A DNA stretch of 64,000 nucleotides, from positions 11,566,001 through 11,630,000 of the forward strand of contig NC_062226.1 of assembly GCF_902686445.1 (NCBI RefSeq). The letters run 5' to 3'. Source of the stretch: Sciurus carolinensis (Eukaryota; Chordata; Mammalia; Rodentia; Sciuridae). Shown here one piece after another: positions 23,201 through 32,491 of the stretch. The notes under the pieces were generated by a model that saw nothing but the letters and a program-made list of their open reading frames with translations, did not search any database and was not told the DNA's origin. How positions within the stretch are numbered: the first letter of the stretch is position 1; the number at the start of each line of letters is the position of its first letter. The position numbers and the translations under genes are program-made.

Positions 23201-24667
23201 CCCTGGATGAAGGCCGTCACCTTACCTTAAATCTTCTAAGCAAGGAGATTGAACTGAGAAATGGAGAGGTAAAGAAACTGTACCTCTTAGCTTCATGCTG
23301 TTTGCTTCTCCTGCTGCTCATTGGCTTATACCATTACTTAATGCATTTTAGTGTTCCTTTTTCTAGTGGACTATTGATTACATTTAAAACTTATGTAAAA
23401 ATGAGATTCTAGTCCTAGATATCCTGACTCATTCTTTAGTTAAATTATTTTAATTTAATTTAAAGGGAGACCCTGCAGTTAAAAATTAGTATTTTTCTTA
23501 TTTACAGAGTGATTATACTGAAGATGCAGCAGATACTAAGCCTGATAGAGATATTGAGTTAGAGCTTTCAGCACTTGATACTGATGAACCTGATGGACAA
23601 AGTGAACAAATTGAAGTAAGTGCCAGTTACTTAGAAGGCTTTGTTCCATTGGAAATTGAAAAGCCTAAGAAACTTTGATTCCAAAGGATTAACACTTTGT
23701 TTTCCTAGGAAATCCTGGACATGCAACTTGGTATCAGTTCTCAAAATGATCAGTTGCTGAATGGAACTACAGTGGAAAATGGGCATCCAGTCCAACAGCA
23801 CCAGAAGGAGCCACTAAAGCAGAAGAGACAGAGTTTAGGTGAAGATCATGTGATTCTGTGAGTGTTAGACAGAAAATTCATAAACAGTGGGCACAGGGCA
23901 TGAATATAAAGAGAAGTAGCTACTGTATTAGTTTCATTTTTGCTTTATGAGAGAACTTTATATAATAGGGCAGTGATTCGATCAGTCTGGATTTTTAGGG
24001 AGAAAGGTAAATTTGGACTAACAAAGTGGTCCATTGTAGTAACATGAAACTTACTTTTTTTTTTGGCATAAAAGTTAGTTTGTGTGCCAGCATTAGGTTT
24101 GACCATACTTCTAAGCTACAGACTGGAGAATTAAAACTTAGATGAAGCGTTTCTTGTTTTTAAAATCATGTTAAGATTTTATTTGATACCATATTGCCAT
24201 TTTGTATAATTTCTGCCCCAAATATTGGCTTAATCTTGAATATAACAGTTTGTATGGCTCTATACTAACCAATATTTTAATTTTTTATTGTAATTTTTGG
24301 AAAATGGAACTTTTTTATTGACTTCTGGTACTTTTTATTGATAAGAAGACATTTTTTTTTTCCTGGGGACTCTTGAAAGTTCAATTCAACTTTCATTAAG
24401 CCTGTATGGTTATTCTTAAAATTTTTTCACTTAAAGCTAATTTGTTTTCATTGTCATTTATTTTCTCTCAGGGAGGAGCAAAAAACAATTCTGCCGGTAA
24501 CTTCTTGCTTTAACCAGCCACTTCCAGTGTCTATTAGCAATGCAAGTTGCCTCCCCATCACCACATCTGTCAGTGTTGGCAACCTCATTCTGAAAACTCA
24601 TGTTATGTCCGAAGATAAAAACGACTTTTTAAAACCTGTTGCAAATGGGAAGATGGTTAACAGCTGA
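7741..24667 (+). CDS. RC3H2: RC3H2 (Roquin-2), C-terminal 12 coding exons, partial gene
   Basis: Roquin-2 binds stem-loop decay elements in mRNA 3' UTRs and recruits deadenylation and decay machinery in the cytoplasm, including P-bodies and stress granules. Twelve exons (7741-8049, 12769-12983, 18206-18639, 19211-19378, 21538-21684, 22019-22232, 22470-22554, 22954-23035, 23134-23268, 23508-23615, 23709-23857, 24472-24667) have AG acceptors and GT donors, and their phases match at every junction, giving one open frame of about 746 codons ending in TGA. Mammalian RC3H2 is about 1190 residues, so the first visible residue is near 446, just after the CCCH finger. The RING, ROQ and CCCH domains are therefore outside the window. 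The visible part has a Ser/Thr-rich stretch, a proline-rich region (PPPPQQYGPVPPVPSG) and a Gln/Leu-rich, coiled-coil-like region near the C-terminus. I recognise the family from long stretches of sequence specific to Roquin-2. No disabling change was seen, so the gene looks functional. Confidence 0.95.
8130..8290 (+). mobile_element. MIR SINE relic
   Basis: gtacaattgagtagctctgt, then aagtcacttcaactctgag, follows the MIR core pattern (tight losses, no tail). Confidence 0.6.
8470..8790 (+). mobile_element. MIR relic interrupted by an ID SINE
   Basis: MIR-like text (ttaatttgtcttccttagtt, tttgtaaaattagaatacc) resumes after 8675 (gtggtaatgagaattaggtg). A degenerate ID (8596-8672, + strand) ends in a short CA run. 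Confidence 0.6.
8868..9118 (+). mobile_element. degenerate B1-dID followed by an ID SINE
   Basis: B1 half from 8868 (caggtacagtggtgcacccc), ID remnant near 8985, and a second ID at 9042-9118 (agttgctcagtggtagagta, caatccccagtactgc). Confidence 0.75.
9790..10145 (+). mobile_element. L1 LINE 3' UTR fragment
   Basis: gaatggaatatcataccgcc, aagtgaaataagtcagatat and agattagtggtggcttgggc are typical of old L1 3' ends in sense orientation. Confidence 0.7.
10196..10252 (-). mobile_element. ID SINE fragment
   Basis: cataatctaccactgagcta followed by tatcccctat is a reversed ID A-box end. The flanking AT microsatellite covers 10260-10285. Confidence 0.6.
10535..10780 (-). mobile_element. 214-bp retroposon with 16-bp target-site duplication
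   Basis: AAGGATAACTAATTCT occurs at 10535-10550 and 10765-10780, exactly flanking 10551-10764. The insert starts with a short T run (an A tail on the minus strand), contains atacatgacagtagaatgca and ends in a C/T-rich stretch. It is probably a 5'-truncated L1 3' end of a squirrel L1 family or a small non-LTR element. The flanking repeats are certain; the family is not. Confidence 0.7.
11341..11436 (-). mobile_element. ID SINE
   Basis: Long T run, then gcggtgctggggtctgaacc and cagggccttgagcatg; reversed ID body. Confidence 0.88.
11443..11668 (-). mobile_element. B1-dID SINE
   Basis: (GTTT)n tail, reversed ID half (gtattgaaccccggggcact, gagccatatccccagccc), reversed B1 half ending gtgtgtgccactactcctga. 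Confidence 0.9.
12035..12175 (+). mobile_element. L2-like relic
   Basis: attcattcaacagatactga, gtacctactgtgtgtcagg and gttctaggtgctagggatat are classic L2-type 3' phrases. Confidence 0.6.
12522..12660 (-). mobile_element. ID SINE of the long-tail type
   Basis: The 3' tail (seen first in +) is ttagttgtagatggacacaa plus (ATTT)n, then the reversed ID body (gaggatcgaacccagtacct, ctctaccactgagccacaac). The same tail recurs at 21168, 22717, 30106, 33130, 50335 and 54350. Confidence 0.85.
12769..12983 (+). CDS. RC3H2: RC3H2 coding exon
   Basis: The acceptor is tctctccag and the donor gtaagt. The exon enters with one base completing a codon and leaves in phase 1 (G). It encodes KIGSPPKTP at the start and a Pro/Ser-rich linker ending PQYPQT. 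Confidence 0.94.
13211..13638 (-). repeat. MaLR 3' LTR
   Basis: Begins tgttttagtcagctttttca and ends ccataaca on the + strand. Its partner is at 15133. Direct comparison shows shared blocks such as gaggtctt, ccacttca and cttttgggggata. Confidence 0.8.
15133..15547 (-). repeat. MaLR 5' LTR
   Basis: Begins tgttttagctttttcactgc. Its right end is imprecise (atcataac), and a possible 5-bp target duplication (gtaac/ctaac) is too short to trust. Confidence 0.75.
15638..15795 (+). mobile_element. B1-dID SINE, internally deleted
   Basis: aggtgcatgcctgtaatcag, then cagcctcagcaacttagcaa, then the ID half (ggagtggctcagtggtagag). The middle of the B1 half is missing. Confidence 0.8.
16911..17252. mobile_element. 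316-bp insert inside L1 with a 13-bp target-site duplication
   Basis: aatagccattctc at 16911-16923 and again at 17240-17252 bounds 16924-17239. The insert begins with five T and ends in a (CA)n tract (17212-17239). Its body is not a SINE; parts look like old L2. It is probably a retrotransposed stretch of ordinary sequence. Confidence 0.65.
17212..17239. repeat. (CA)n microsatellite
   Basis: Pure CA dinucleotide run at the right end of the insert. Confidence 0.95.
18206..18639 (+). CDS. RC3H2: RC3H2 coding exon, proline-rich
   Basis: The acceptor is ttttcaag and the donor gtaagt. The first two bases complete a Gly codon and the exon ends in phase 0. This is the most proline-rich part (YYPPPPTVPAG, then PPPPQQYGPVPPVPSG), followed by an Arg/Tyr-rich stretch with RRIWRPPMYQRDD. 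In the family the C-terminal region, rather than the ROQ core, contacts the deadenylase complex; assigning that role to this exon is inference. Confidence 0.95.
18676..18860 (+). mobile_element. MIR SINE relic
   Basis: ggagtcaaaccacccagatg, cttgacttacagaagttact, ctccctgtgcctcaattttt and ctcataaggctattgtgaga match the MIR layout. It starts about 35 bp after an RC3H2 donor site. Confidence 0.85.
19211..19378 (+). CDS. RC3H2: RC3H2 coding exon
   Basis: The acceptor is ccccacttag and the donor gtaaga. It is a phase 0 exon of 56 codons starting EPCGHLKTSCEEQIRRKPDQ and ending VDFRTD. Confidence 0.94.
19640..19806 (-). mobile_element. ID SINE remnants
   Basis: (GTTT)n followed by a reversed ID body (aatcaaacccaaagccttat, cttaccactgaggtgtacac), and beyond it a short + strand ID end (caaggccctggttttgacct). 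Confidence 0.65.
19812..20015 (+). mobile_element. L2/MIR3-like relic
   Basis: aacacctacttgttccaggc, ttaattctcacaaaaaact and the flank of gcaggtattatccttatttt. Confidence 0.55.
20550..20772 (+). mobile_element. B1-dID SINE
   Basis: atggcacatccctataatcc to the A-rich tail; ID half ggatgtggctcagtggttaa and aatccccagtacc. 20280-20460 before it looks like an old LINE of unknown family. Confidence 0.92.
21168..21296 (+). mobile_element. ID SINE of the long-tail type
   Basis: tatagctcattgatagagca, actgggttcagttctcagca, then the characteristic tail aaagtccattgataactaaa and A/T sequence. Confidence 0.88.
21538..21684 (+). CDS. RC3H2: RC3H2 coding exon
   Basis: The acceptor is ccaatcag and the donor gtatga. 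It has 49 codons, symmetrical phase 0, including the stretch DHLSHYSPWSCGTIGSCINA. Being phase 0-0 it could be skipped without a frameshift. Confidence 0.93.
22019..22232 (+). CDS. RC3H2: RC3H2 coding exon
   Basis: The acceptor is tttatgcag and the donor gtaatt. It enters in phase 0 and leaves in phase 1. It encodes DLDSGDVKRRVHLFETQRR and then an acidic/Lys stretch followed by WGAISRSSRTGYHTTDPV. Confidence 0.94.
22470..22554 (+). CDS. RC3H2: RC3H2 coding exon (short)
   Basis: The acceptor is tttctatag and the donor gtaaca. It has 85 bases; the first two complete an Asp codon and the last two (CG) are completed by G in the next exon to give Arg. It encodes YVPYVNAVDSRWSSYGNEA. Confidence 0.93.
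22717..22828 (-). mobile_element. ID SINE of the long-tail type
   Basis: Tail ttgatggaccttttatttta, then reversed ID (gaggatcaaacctagagcct, gagccacaactccagcccc). Confidence 0.9.
22954..23035 (+). CDS. RC3H2: RC3H2 coding exon (short)
   Basis: The acceptor is ctttaaag and the donor gtaggc. It encodes DRFIVTDLSGHRKHSSTGD and ends in phase 0 after LQQ, where the Gln/Leu-rich segment starts. Confidence 0.93.
23134..23268 (+). CDS. RC3H2: RC3H2 coding exon, coiled-coil-like
   Basis: The acceptor is tctcatgtag and the donor gtaaag. It has 45 codons, phase 0-0. Regularly spaced Leu, Glu, Lys and Gln (AKSNSLLLQREANALAMQQK, later LLSKEIELRNGE) suggest an amphipathic helix. The preceding intron is only 98 bases. 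Confidence 0.93.
23508..23615 (+). CDS. RC3H2: RC3H2 coding exon, acidic
   Basis: The acceptor is tatttacag and the donor gtaagt. It has 36 codons, phase 0-0, strongly acidic (SDYTEDAADTKPDRDIELE). Confidence 0.92.
23709..23857 (+). CDS. RC3H2: RC3H2 coding exon
   Basis: The acceptor is ttttcctag and the donor gtgagt. It starts EILDMQLGISSQNDQLLNG and ends with two bases (CT) that the last exon completes to Leu. An in-frame TGA overlaps the donor, so reading through this site would truncate the protein. Confidence 0.92.
23858..24471 (+). other. last RC3H2 intron, no recognisable element
   Basis: 614 bases of AT-rich sequence without SINE, LINE or conserved motif that I can see. Confidence 0.6.
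24472..24667 (+). CDS. RC3H2: RC3H2 last coding exon with stop codon
   Basis: The acceptor is ttttctctcag. After one base completing Leu there are 64 codons and TGA (24665-24667). The C-terminus reads KNDFLKPVANGKMVNS, which I recognise as the end of mammalian Roquin-2. The 3' UTR continues in the same exon. Confidence 0.95.
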
Positions 24668-26082
24668 AAGGAGGTTCATCTTTCAAATTTGTGACCACAC
24701 CATGGAAGCATTTACACTAGCTTTTTATATATATAATATATATTATATAATGTATATTTTTTTTAAAAAAAAGATATTACTGGGGGCATCCATTTCCTGT
24801 GGACTCTTTGATACTTCAAGCCCTCTTGCATTATTAGCATTATGAAAAAAAAAAAAAGAAAATTTACTTTACTAGGGTAATACGTTCACTTTCCAGAAGT
24901 GATTGGAATTTGGACAACATTTAACTTAAGCTTCAAGCAGCTTTTTATGAGTTTGTAGCAATCCGGTGCAGTAACTGAGCCATTTCCTATTTTAAATGGC
25001 TTCTATAGAAAATTAACAACTCAGTTATTAAACTAGCAGGATCCTACAATGATACATCTAGTGAAAGTAGACTTAATTAACTTATTTATTTCTATTTTAT
25101 GTTTCACTGAGAGAAATTTCCATCTCATTCCAGCTGCTTTATTTATCTTTTTCATGGGACTTTGCATGAATTTTTTTCCTTTTTTTTTTTTTTTTTTTTT
25201 TTTTTTCCCTTTTTTTAATTTTGAAGAGTGGAGTTAGACGTTCTTACCATAGAATTTTACAGGGTTATATACTAGCTTTCTTTACTGCATTATATGTAGG
25301 AGTGTGGTGCAGTGCTTTTATCTGTAGCATTTAATTTTTTTTGATTTTCCATTTTTCAAGAATAGTTTCTGCTTTATTAATATTTACACACAGGCTACTT
25401 GTTGAAGTAATTAATTAAAAATATAACCAAGTGCCTAAGTCTTTCAGCTGATGTACTAGATATTAAATTCTCCTAAGTTATGCAGAATCGTTTTTACAAT
25501 TTTGATAAATTATGCACTAATGTAATGGCAGTTTTTTAAAATGCAGATTTAAGCCTGTACATTATTGAATCTGATGACTTGGCAAAAGAATCAGGTGCTT
25601 TCAGCTTTCTTGAGAAAACCCTGTATGTAGTGTTTGCACTGACTAACAAGATGGTATTGCTGGGTTTAATTTAAAATAATTAATTTGGATGTTCATTGCA
25701 TTATCTTGGTTAAATATTGTTTATTGTTACTTCATGTTGGGGTTTTAATTTTCCTTGTTTTCTGTTAGGTTGATAAGACTATGAACCATGTAATAGTAGA
25801 ACATTGGCTAACATTTACCCATACTTAAAAACATGAATAATATCTGCCCTGCCATAATGTGACTGAAATTGTTTTGATTTGGCATCTGAAAGTATGCAGT
25901 ATGTTCAACCAGTCGTGCCTCAGATTTGTGGGAGGTATTTTATTGAAACCTAAATTTCAGTCAACATTTGAAAACAAAAGCTGGGCATTCCTTCCTGGTG
26001 ATCTTGCCTATAGTTTGTCTTTTTGTTTTTCCTCCATTTCTTTAAGATTAGTTTGACTTTTATTATTATTTTTTTTTTAATT

Positions 26083-26097
26083 AACTTCTGTGAAGTT
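26083..26097 (+). promoter_or_regulatory. constitutive decay element (Roquin-binding hairpin) in the RC3H2 3' UTR
   Basis: AACTTC-TGT-GAAGTT is a perfect 6-bp stem closing a TGT triloop, extended by a possible T-G pair (26082, 26098). The core TTC-TGT-GAA is the one described for the TNF constitutive decay element, the structure the Roquin ROQ domain recognises (pyrimidine-purine-N triloop). Its position in the Roquin-2 mRNA suggests feedback on its own or RC3H1-controlled expression. The structure is read directly; the function is inferred. Confidence 0.6.
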
Positions 26098-28698
26098 GTT
26101 TACTCTGAAAATTGTACTGGAATATTTTAAGCCAAGCTGATCTTTCACCAGGTGTACTGTATGTAAGGGCTTTTCCTGCTAGCAAGATGCTTAAACAGGA
26201 TCATGTTATTGGTCGTCTGAGCTATTTAGTTATTTTACAAAACCACAGCATTGTATCAGATAAGATTTTGATAAAAGTTTTGTGCACATTTCCAGGGGCG
26301 GGAGGGTTGACATTTCCCTGAAATTTCTTGATCAGAATGAGTAAATACTGGTGTTTGATACCTGTCTTAATGAACATGCTCATAAGGTGACTGATAAGTT
26401 GTAAATATACCTGAGAAACAAAGGGGTAGTTTTGATATTCTGGTGTCAGTATGGAAGATCTTACACATTTATTTAATACTCAAATGTATGAAGATGTTTG
26501 TAGCATAACAGCACAGTAGCCTTGACTTAATTTCCTTTGTTTAGTACTGTACCTTTTTGCCATGGCCAGTGCTCCCCATCCCTACAAAGACATTTTATTT
26601 ATTTCACTCTGTAATCTGAAATGAATAGGAACAAGAGTTTTAAACCATGTTACATTAACTTATTTCTGACATTATAAATTAGCCTAGGATATTACAGGAA
26701 CATGATTGTTATATAATTTATATCAGAACCTTTCTATAAATATGTGCTTATTACATTTTAAATGCTTCCAATGTACTTTATTTGCTGTTTGTAATTCCAA
26801 AAAGGATATGCAAACCAGTCTGTCTATTTCATGGATATTTAATAGTGAGATCTTCCATGTTGAAGGTAATGTATTTTTTTTTAAGATTTTAAAATTGCTA
26901 TTTTGTTACAAAATAGAGACCTATTAACAGTTCGAGAGCTCCTTATGTGCCCTCAGGGAAAGAACCCTCTGTGCAACAGAACTACACAAAACATCTTCAG
27001 CACGTTCTGAGGGTGAATATATACTACATAAATTGATCTTGTGTATTTAACCTTATCTTTTTAATTTTAAAATTGAAATTTTAAAACTTGGTTGTGCTCT
27101 GCTGGAGGGGGTTGGGATAAACTGCTTAGGTGTTTGCCTACTTGTCCAGTAAATTACATTTGCATCAGTGTATGTATATACCTGCCACCTTACTGGTATG
27201 TCTCAGAACATTTATATTAAAATAATGCTTGTCTTGCAGCAGGTGATCCCATAAAACATAACTCCCTATTCTTAAAATGTTACTCTCTCACTAACAACAT
27301 AGGAATTGTTTCTGTGTTGTGATTATTCTGCATTGCATCTTTCTGTATGGTGGCCACCTTTTGCCTTTCATGGTGGATTTTAATGTGAGTAAAGCCATTG
27401 GTTCTTTACCACTTTAGAAGAAAACAGCTCATCTGATCTTTCTTCAAAATGGTACCTACTGATGTCATAGAGGAAAATAGTACAATCAGACCTAGAATGT
27501 GACTTTGAGGACCAGGGTCATTTGACCCTTTTACCAACATGTAATGTACACGTATTTAGAATCAAAGACTACAGCGCATCAGGAGAGGAAATTTGTAATG
27601 CTGGTAACTAAACTGTTGCCATTCAGGAAAAAGCAGTCTGAGGTCTGGAAATCAGGAAATTGGTGGTTTCTTTCTTTTTTGTGATTTTCCTTTTTGAATT
27701 TTTAAGTCTCATTCCAAAATCCATGTGCCTCATTTAGATACCATGGATGTAGTATCAGTAATTCTTTTTTCTTTTTTTTTTTTTTTGTGTGGTCTCATTT
27801 CATTTTATGAATTCTGAGAAAGTTATATATGTATTTCTTCCCAGTTGATACCCAAGCAAATCAGATTCCCTTGCCTTTGCTGCAGTGACTTACTTTCAAT
27901 GCCATGTGATGAGCCAGTGTCATATGTAAAGTTGTACATTGTAATTTTCAAGAGAAGGTAGTTCATTAGACCAGTGACACTGATTTTCCCCCTCTGTTGG
28001 CCTTTAATAAGAGAATAGCAAATGAAACCTCACATACTAAAACTGAAATTGTCACCAAGATTTCAAATCGGTGTTAAGTATATAAATCACATTCCAATTT
28101 TACCTACTGCCTTGAGAAAATTATAAAAATGCACAGCAGTTCATAGGAATTTTAAATTGGATCATTTAAATGTTTGAAAAAAATATTCTAAGAACCATCT
28201 ACCTTGCTTTTGCATTTGGATGTTAAAGCCCATGTTGTCTTCTTAGCAGGGGTGGAATTTGTAACAGATTCAGTAAGTGATTTAAATTTTGAATCTGAAT
28301 ATTTCTTCCCTAGCTTCTTTGAGTCATTTTCTGAGCAGGCTGTCACCAGTATTGGTAACTGATCATTAAAGGGAAAAGTTGGATTGCAACTGTGTATTAG
28401 TTTCCTGGAAGAACTTCCTTTGTGTTTTAGTGAATGAAGAATGTTGATGGGATCACTTACTGTAACTCCTACATAAGGACCCCTTCTGCAAGCAGAACAC
28501 AAATGAACATGCTCATGGAGTATTCCATTTTCTGGATAAATAAGTTTGCTAGTAACTCCTTTATACTAGCAGTTTCTTTGTATCCCTTTGCTGGCAAGGG
28601 AATATAAGGAGTCGAGACCACAGATTAGAACACCCCACATTTGAGATGAGACATATGTTTACTCCAAGAGCAGTTATTCCCCCAAGTCCGAAACTAGC

Positions 28699-28700
<2 letters not shown>

Positions 28701-28734
<34 letters not shown>
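28701..28734. repeat. (TG)n microsatellite in the RC3H2 3' UTR
   Basis: A tgtg run followed after some bases by T-rich (GTTTT)n sequence at 28754-28775. Confidence 0.95.
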
Positions 28735-29737
28735 GTGTTTGGGTTTTTTTCTTTTGTTTTGTTTTGTTTTGTTTTTAACATAAAATTTTAAAAATATCCC
28801 CAAACCAGTGGAAAACAGACACTGGCTGCACTTAGTACTGCCAAAAGCCAAGGTCATTTGCACATATTCCATCAACCTGTCAAGAATTAGGCCTCATTTT
28901 ATAACCCAAGGCATGGAAGTGCATGCATTCTCTTAGCTGGGCAAACAATTATACTGTAGTTGTGATACAACACATGTGGCTTTTATTTGTACTGCACATA
29001 TCCACTGTACAGCCACTTGGGAGTATCGTGGTTAGCTTGCAGCAACTGCTGTCTGCATTTATACTGTTTATTGCATATTCTTTTCCCTGGAAGTGAAAGA
29101 GAAATGTTTTTCTTGTTGCATTGATTACACTTTATAAATTTGCTTAGCCGGAAAGTTTGGGAAAAGAGGCCTGTTTGTCAATTGTACAACCGATTGTGAA
29201 GCTCTAGTGTGAATATTTTTACGTCTGTATTAGACATTTTCTTTGCAAATCTATTGTTCGATTGAAATGTAAATGAAATTAAAGATGGTGTACACCCATC
29301 ATGTAAAAAGCAGGCACCATCTCTAAGATGGATTTAATGCTCATTTTTAAGGCATATACTCAGCTTCTATTTAAAACTATAATTTAAAATAATTCTGTAC
29401 AATGAAATGGGGAATATATATGGGAATAAATTCTATTCCATTTATTTCAATTTGAATTTCCAAATTGTATTGTTTCCCTTTGTGCTATAGGAATAGGATT
29501 AAATGGGGGAAGGCTAGGATTTATAAGGCCTGTATATGGGGGGAGGGCAGAGATGGAACAATGAGGGTTGTGATGATAGTGAATAGCAAAGAGTGAATTC
29601 TGTGTGTTTTGCTGTAGCACTGAAGTGAAGAGATAATTAGCTTTGGCTGTTCACAAAATAGAGCATCATGATTTTCAGTGTTTGAGAGAAATTTGATGGA
29701 AAAGTTTGCAGTACTTGACATGTATTTGCATGCACAA

Positions 29738-29743
29738 AATAAA
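29738..29743 (+). terminator. RC3H2: RC3H2 distal poly(A) signal
   Basis: AATAAA followed 20-60 bases later by GT-rich sequence (gttgtttagtgtc, gtttgtggtgt), the usual downstream element. A weaker AATAAA at 29424 and ATTAAA at 29279 could be alternative sites. Confidence 0.7.
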
Positions 29744-29881
29744 ATTATTTGTCCACCTTAAAAGTTGTTTAGTGTCAATGTTAAGTTTGTGGTGTATTTT
29801 AATTGTCTCGATTTTCTTGGTTTTTTGGCTTAACAAAGCTACCAGAACACTCCTTAAGTGGCGATTTAAATGGTCACCTGC

Positions 29882-29976
29882 AGGGCTGGGAATATGGCTC
29901 AGTAGTAGAGCACTTGCCTAGTATACATGGGACCCTTGGTTTGATCCCTAGCATTGTAAAAAAATATATAAATAAA
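29882..29976 (+). mobile_element. ID SINE
   Basis: gggctgggaatatggctcag, ttgatccctagcattgtaaa. It lies about 120 bp after the inferred RC3H2 poly(A) site. Confidence 0.88.
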
Positions 29977-30105
29977 TGGCCACTTACCTCATCCATGTGT
30001 TATTGGGAAGGATCTGAAATGAATGAATACACCCAAGGAGGTTGATATATTCCTCAGTTCTGTTCATCACTTCATTTAAATTAGAGCACTTTAAAAATTT
30101 TTCTT

Positions 30106-30221
30106 TAATGTTGATAGACCTTTATTTTATTCATTTATTTATATGTGATGTTGAGAATCAAATCCAGTGCCTCATGCATGCTAGGCAAGTGCTCTACCAC
30201 TGAACCACAGCCCAGCCCTAA
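30106..30221 (-). mobile_element. ID SINE of the long-tail type
   Basis: Tail gttgatagacctttatttta, then reversed ID (agaatcaaatccagtgcctc, ccactgaaccacagcccagc). 30222-30940 shows nothing recognisable. Confidence 0.9.
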
Positions 30222-30949
30222 AATAGAGCACTTTTTAAGTGGAAGACAGAGATGTAGATAATACTGAGTTTGCAGTCAAGATAACAACTAATGCCCACAG
30301 AATGTGTCATAGAAGTATGAAGACAATTCTGTGGACCTCAGAATATGAACAGAGATAATGGCCTGAGTGAATCTGGACAGCATTTCTACTGGGCCTTGTG
30401 CGATTTTATTCATGTACTCATCTGATATATTTTAAGATCCTGTCTGTGCTGATCATATAGCTTATATAGGTGAATGAAACATAAGCCCTTCCTAAAATGA
30501 AGTTTTTAAAAATAGAAGCATGAGCTTTTTCTCCAGAAGCTCATAGAAAGACACATTTCCCAGGAAGCTTACAGAGCTGCATGAAAACTCAAAAGGAAAA
30601 TGATTGGACTGGTGGCAGTTGTAAACCAGGGGTTTTTCTCTATGAGATGATTTCTGGAGATTTCAAAAGCTGAGTAACATTTCATCAAACAGACCTACTT
30701 TGCCTGTACAGCAACCCGTGTGATTTTAACAATAATCTTTCACTATCAATACTGTAATTCCTGTTTTATGCTTGTTAATAGATGTTACATAAATTGCCAA
30801 GATCCTATGACTAGAAGGTAGTGGAGAGTCATTTCTAATTCATGTCTGTCCTCTTTCTGTCTCCCAAAGAAGTGATTGTGGTTGGATCCTATTTTTGCCT
30901 AAGTGTTAATAGTGGAAGGGGTCTTTAAGGAATGGTAATTCACTGAGTA

Positions 30950-31110
30950 AGGATATAGCTAACTCTTAGAGCACTTAGTATGTTCCAGACAGTTCTGAGT
31001 GCTTTAGTATATTATAACTTAGGACCATTATTGTTACCTTTTGCACAGAAGAAAAATGAGGCAGAGACTTTGGAGAATTTGCCCGAAGTCACAAAGCTAG
31101 AAGATGGATA
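30950..31110 (+). mobile_element. MIR/L2 relic
   Basis: gagcacttagtatgttccag, agaaaaatgaggcagagac, cccgaagtcacaaagctaga. An old repeat of unknown family continues to about 31340. Confidence 0.6.
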
Positions 31111-31749
31111 GGGACCTCTTTGAAGGACACTGACTACCATACTAAAAAGAGACTATGAGGGAGTTTTGGAAGTTAGATCATCTGAAGTTTGGGATTTTAG
31201 AAAGATCACTTGGGCAGTAGTGTAAAAGGTGAAGCCGGAGATAGAATAGCAGGGAGGCCAGGTCAACAATATAGGCAAGAAGGGATGGAGGAAAGGAGGT
31301 GGAATTGGAAAGTAGGACAGAACAATTGACAGGATTTGCTGTATAGAAAACGTATTAGACATCTACGTGTTAGAGATTAAAACTGGCTTCAAATCACAGG
31401 CCCCATTGCCGAGAACAGGTAAGTTGTCAGATGTAATCTTATACAAACCCTTGAGATCAGGAAGAAAGGAAGAGCCGTGAATATATGTGATCCAAGCAGA
31501 GGAGGAGAAAATGAAGAAAACAAAATTCCAAAAAGATTTTATTTATAGTTAATAGCTATTAAAATAACTGTGATGTGGCTTGCAAAGTATCTCAGATACC
31601 GATGGGATAGTTTCATAACTAGACCTCTCACTTTATTCAGATCTTTACCCAAAAGTCAGTCTCAGAATCAGGTGGAGAGTAATGGAAATTGCAATTTAAA
31701 ATAGATATTTAAGCCCAAGAAACTGGAGATCAACTGAAGTATTTAAAAT

Positions 31750-32400
31750 TTTATATTTTGAAATAATACAGATTCACAGGAAGTTGTGAAAAGTGTAGTG
31801 AAGATCATTTGATCGTTTTTTCTGATGGTAGGAAACTACATCTGTTTAATCCATAGACCTTATTCAGATTGCAGCAGCTTCACATGTACTTGGGCACACA
31901 TTCACGCATTTTGTGTGTGTGTTTTTATGCAACTTTCTCACGTGTAGGTTTGTGGAACCACTATTACTATCAAGATAAGGAAACTGTTTTCTTTCATCAG
32001 TGATCCTTCGTTTTACCCCTTTGTGTTCATGTCTTTCTCCCTTACTTCCAATCCCATCCCTAAACACTGGCACACTAATCTCTTCTCCATCTCACAATTC
32101 TGTCATTTTGAGAATGCTATATAAATGAAATACTGTGTATGGGCTTTTGAGATTGGCTTCCCCCCAAATCAGTACCATTTCCTTGATATCCATCCAAATA
32201 TTTGCTTGTATTAGTTTGTTACTTATACTGCTTAATATTCCCTGCTATGGATATGCCGTGATTTGTTTAAACATTCACACATGAAGGGCATTCAAGTTTT
32301 TGGCTATTACCAATAAAGCTGCTATGAGAGTGTACATATTTTTGTGTTGATACAATTTTTATTTCTGAAAAAAATTAGCAAATGGGTGTACTTTGCCTTT
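31750..32400 (-). mobile_element. L1 LINE 3' fragment
   Basis: Reverse-strand L1 phrases: gtttgtggaaccactattac, ctgctatggatatgccgtga, tttggctattaccaataaag. Confidence 0.65.
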
Positions 32401-32491
32401 GAAGGAAATCAATAATTTAGACTAGAAGGTCTTAACTTAGAAATGAACAAATTCCTTCAAAACACAATTTACAAAATGGATACAAGATAAA

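Larger units (their letters stand above)
24668..29765 (+). other. RC3H2: RC3H2 3' untranslated region
   Basis: About 5.1 kb without SINE or LTR insertions, in contrast to all flanking DNA, which suggests constraint. It is AT-rich. It contains a Roquin-type decay hairpin (26083-26097), AU-rich nonamers TTATTTATT at 25082-25090 and 26595-26603 and TTATTTAAT at 26469-26477, and Pumilio-type TGTAHATA sites at 26400-26407 and 27173-27180. A (TG)n tract lies at 28701-28734. The 3' end is inferred from the AATAAA at 29738 with GT-rich sequence after it, and from the first ID SINE starting at 29882. Confidence 0.8.

Noticed and set aside
8050..24471. Search for SNORD90, which I recall as hosted by an RC3H2 intron
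   Set aside because: I looked for TGATGA and CTGA boxes with a closing stem in the visible introns (for example near 23076 and 18787) and found no convincing C/D pair. It may lie upstream of the window.
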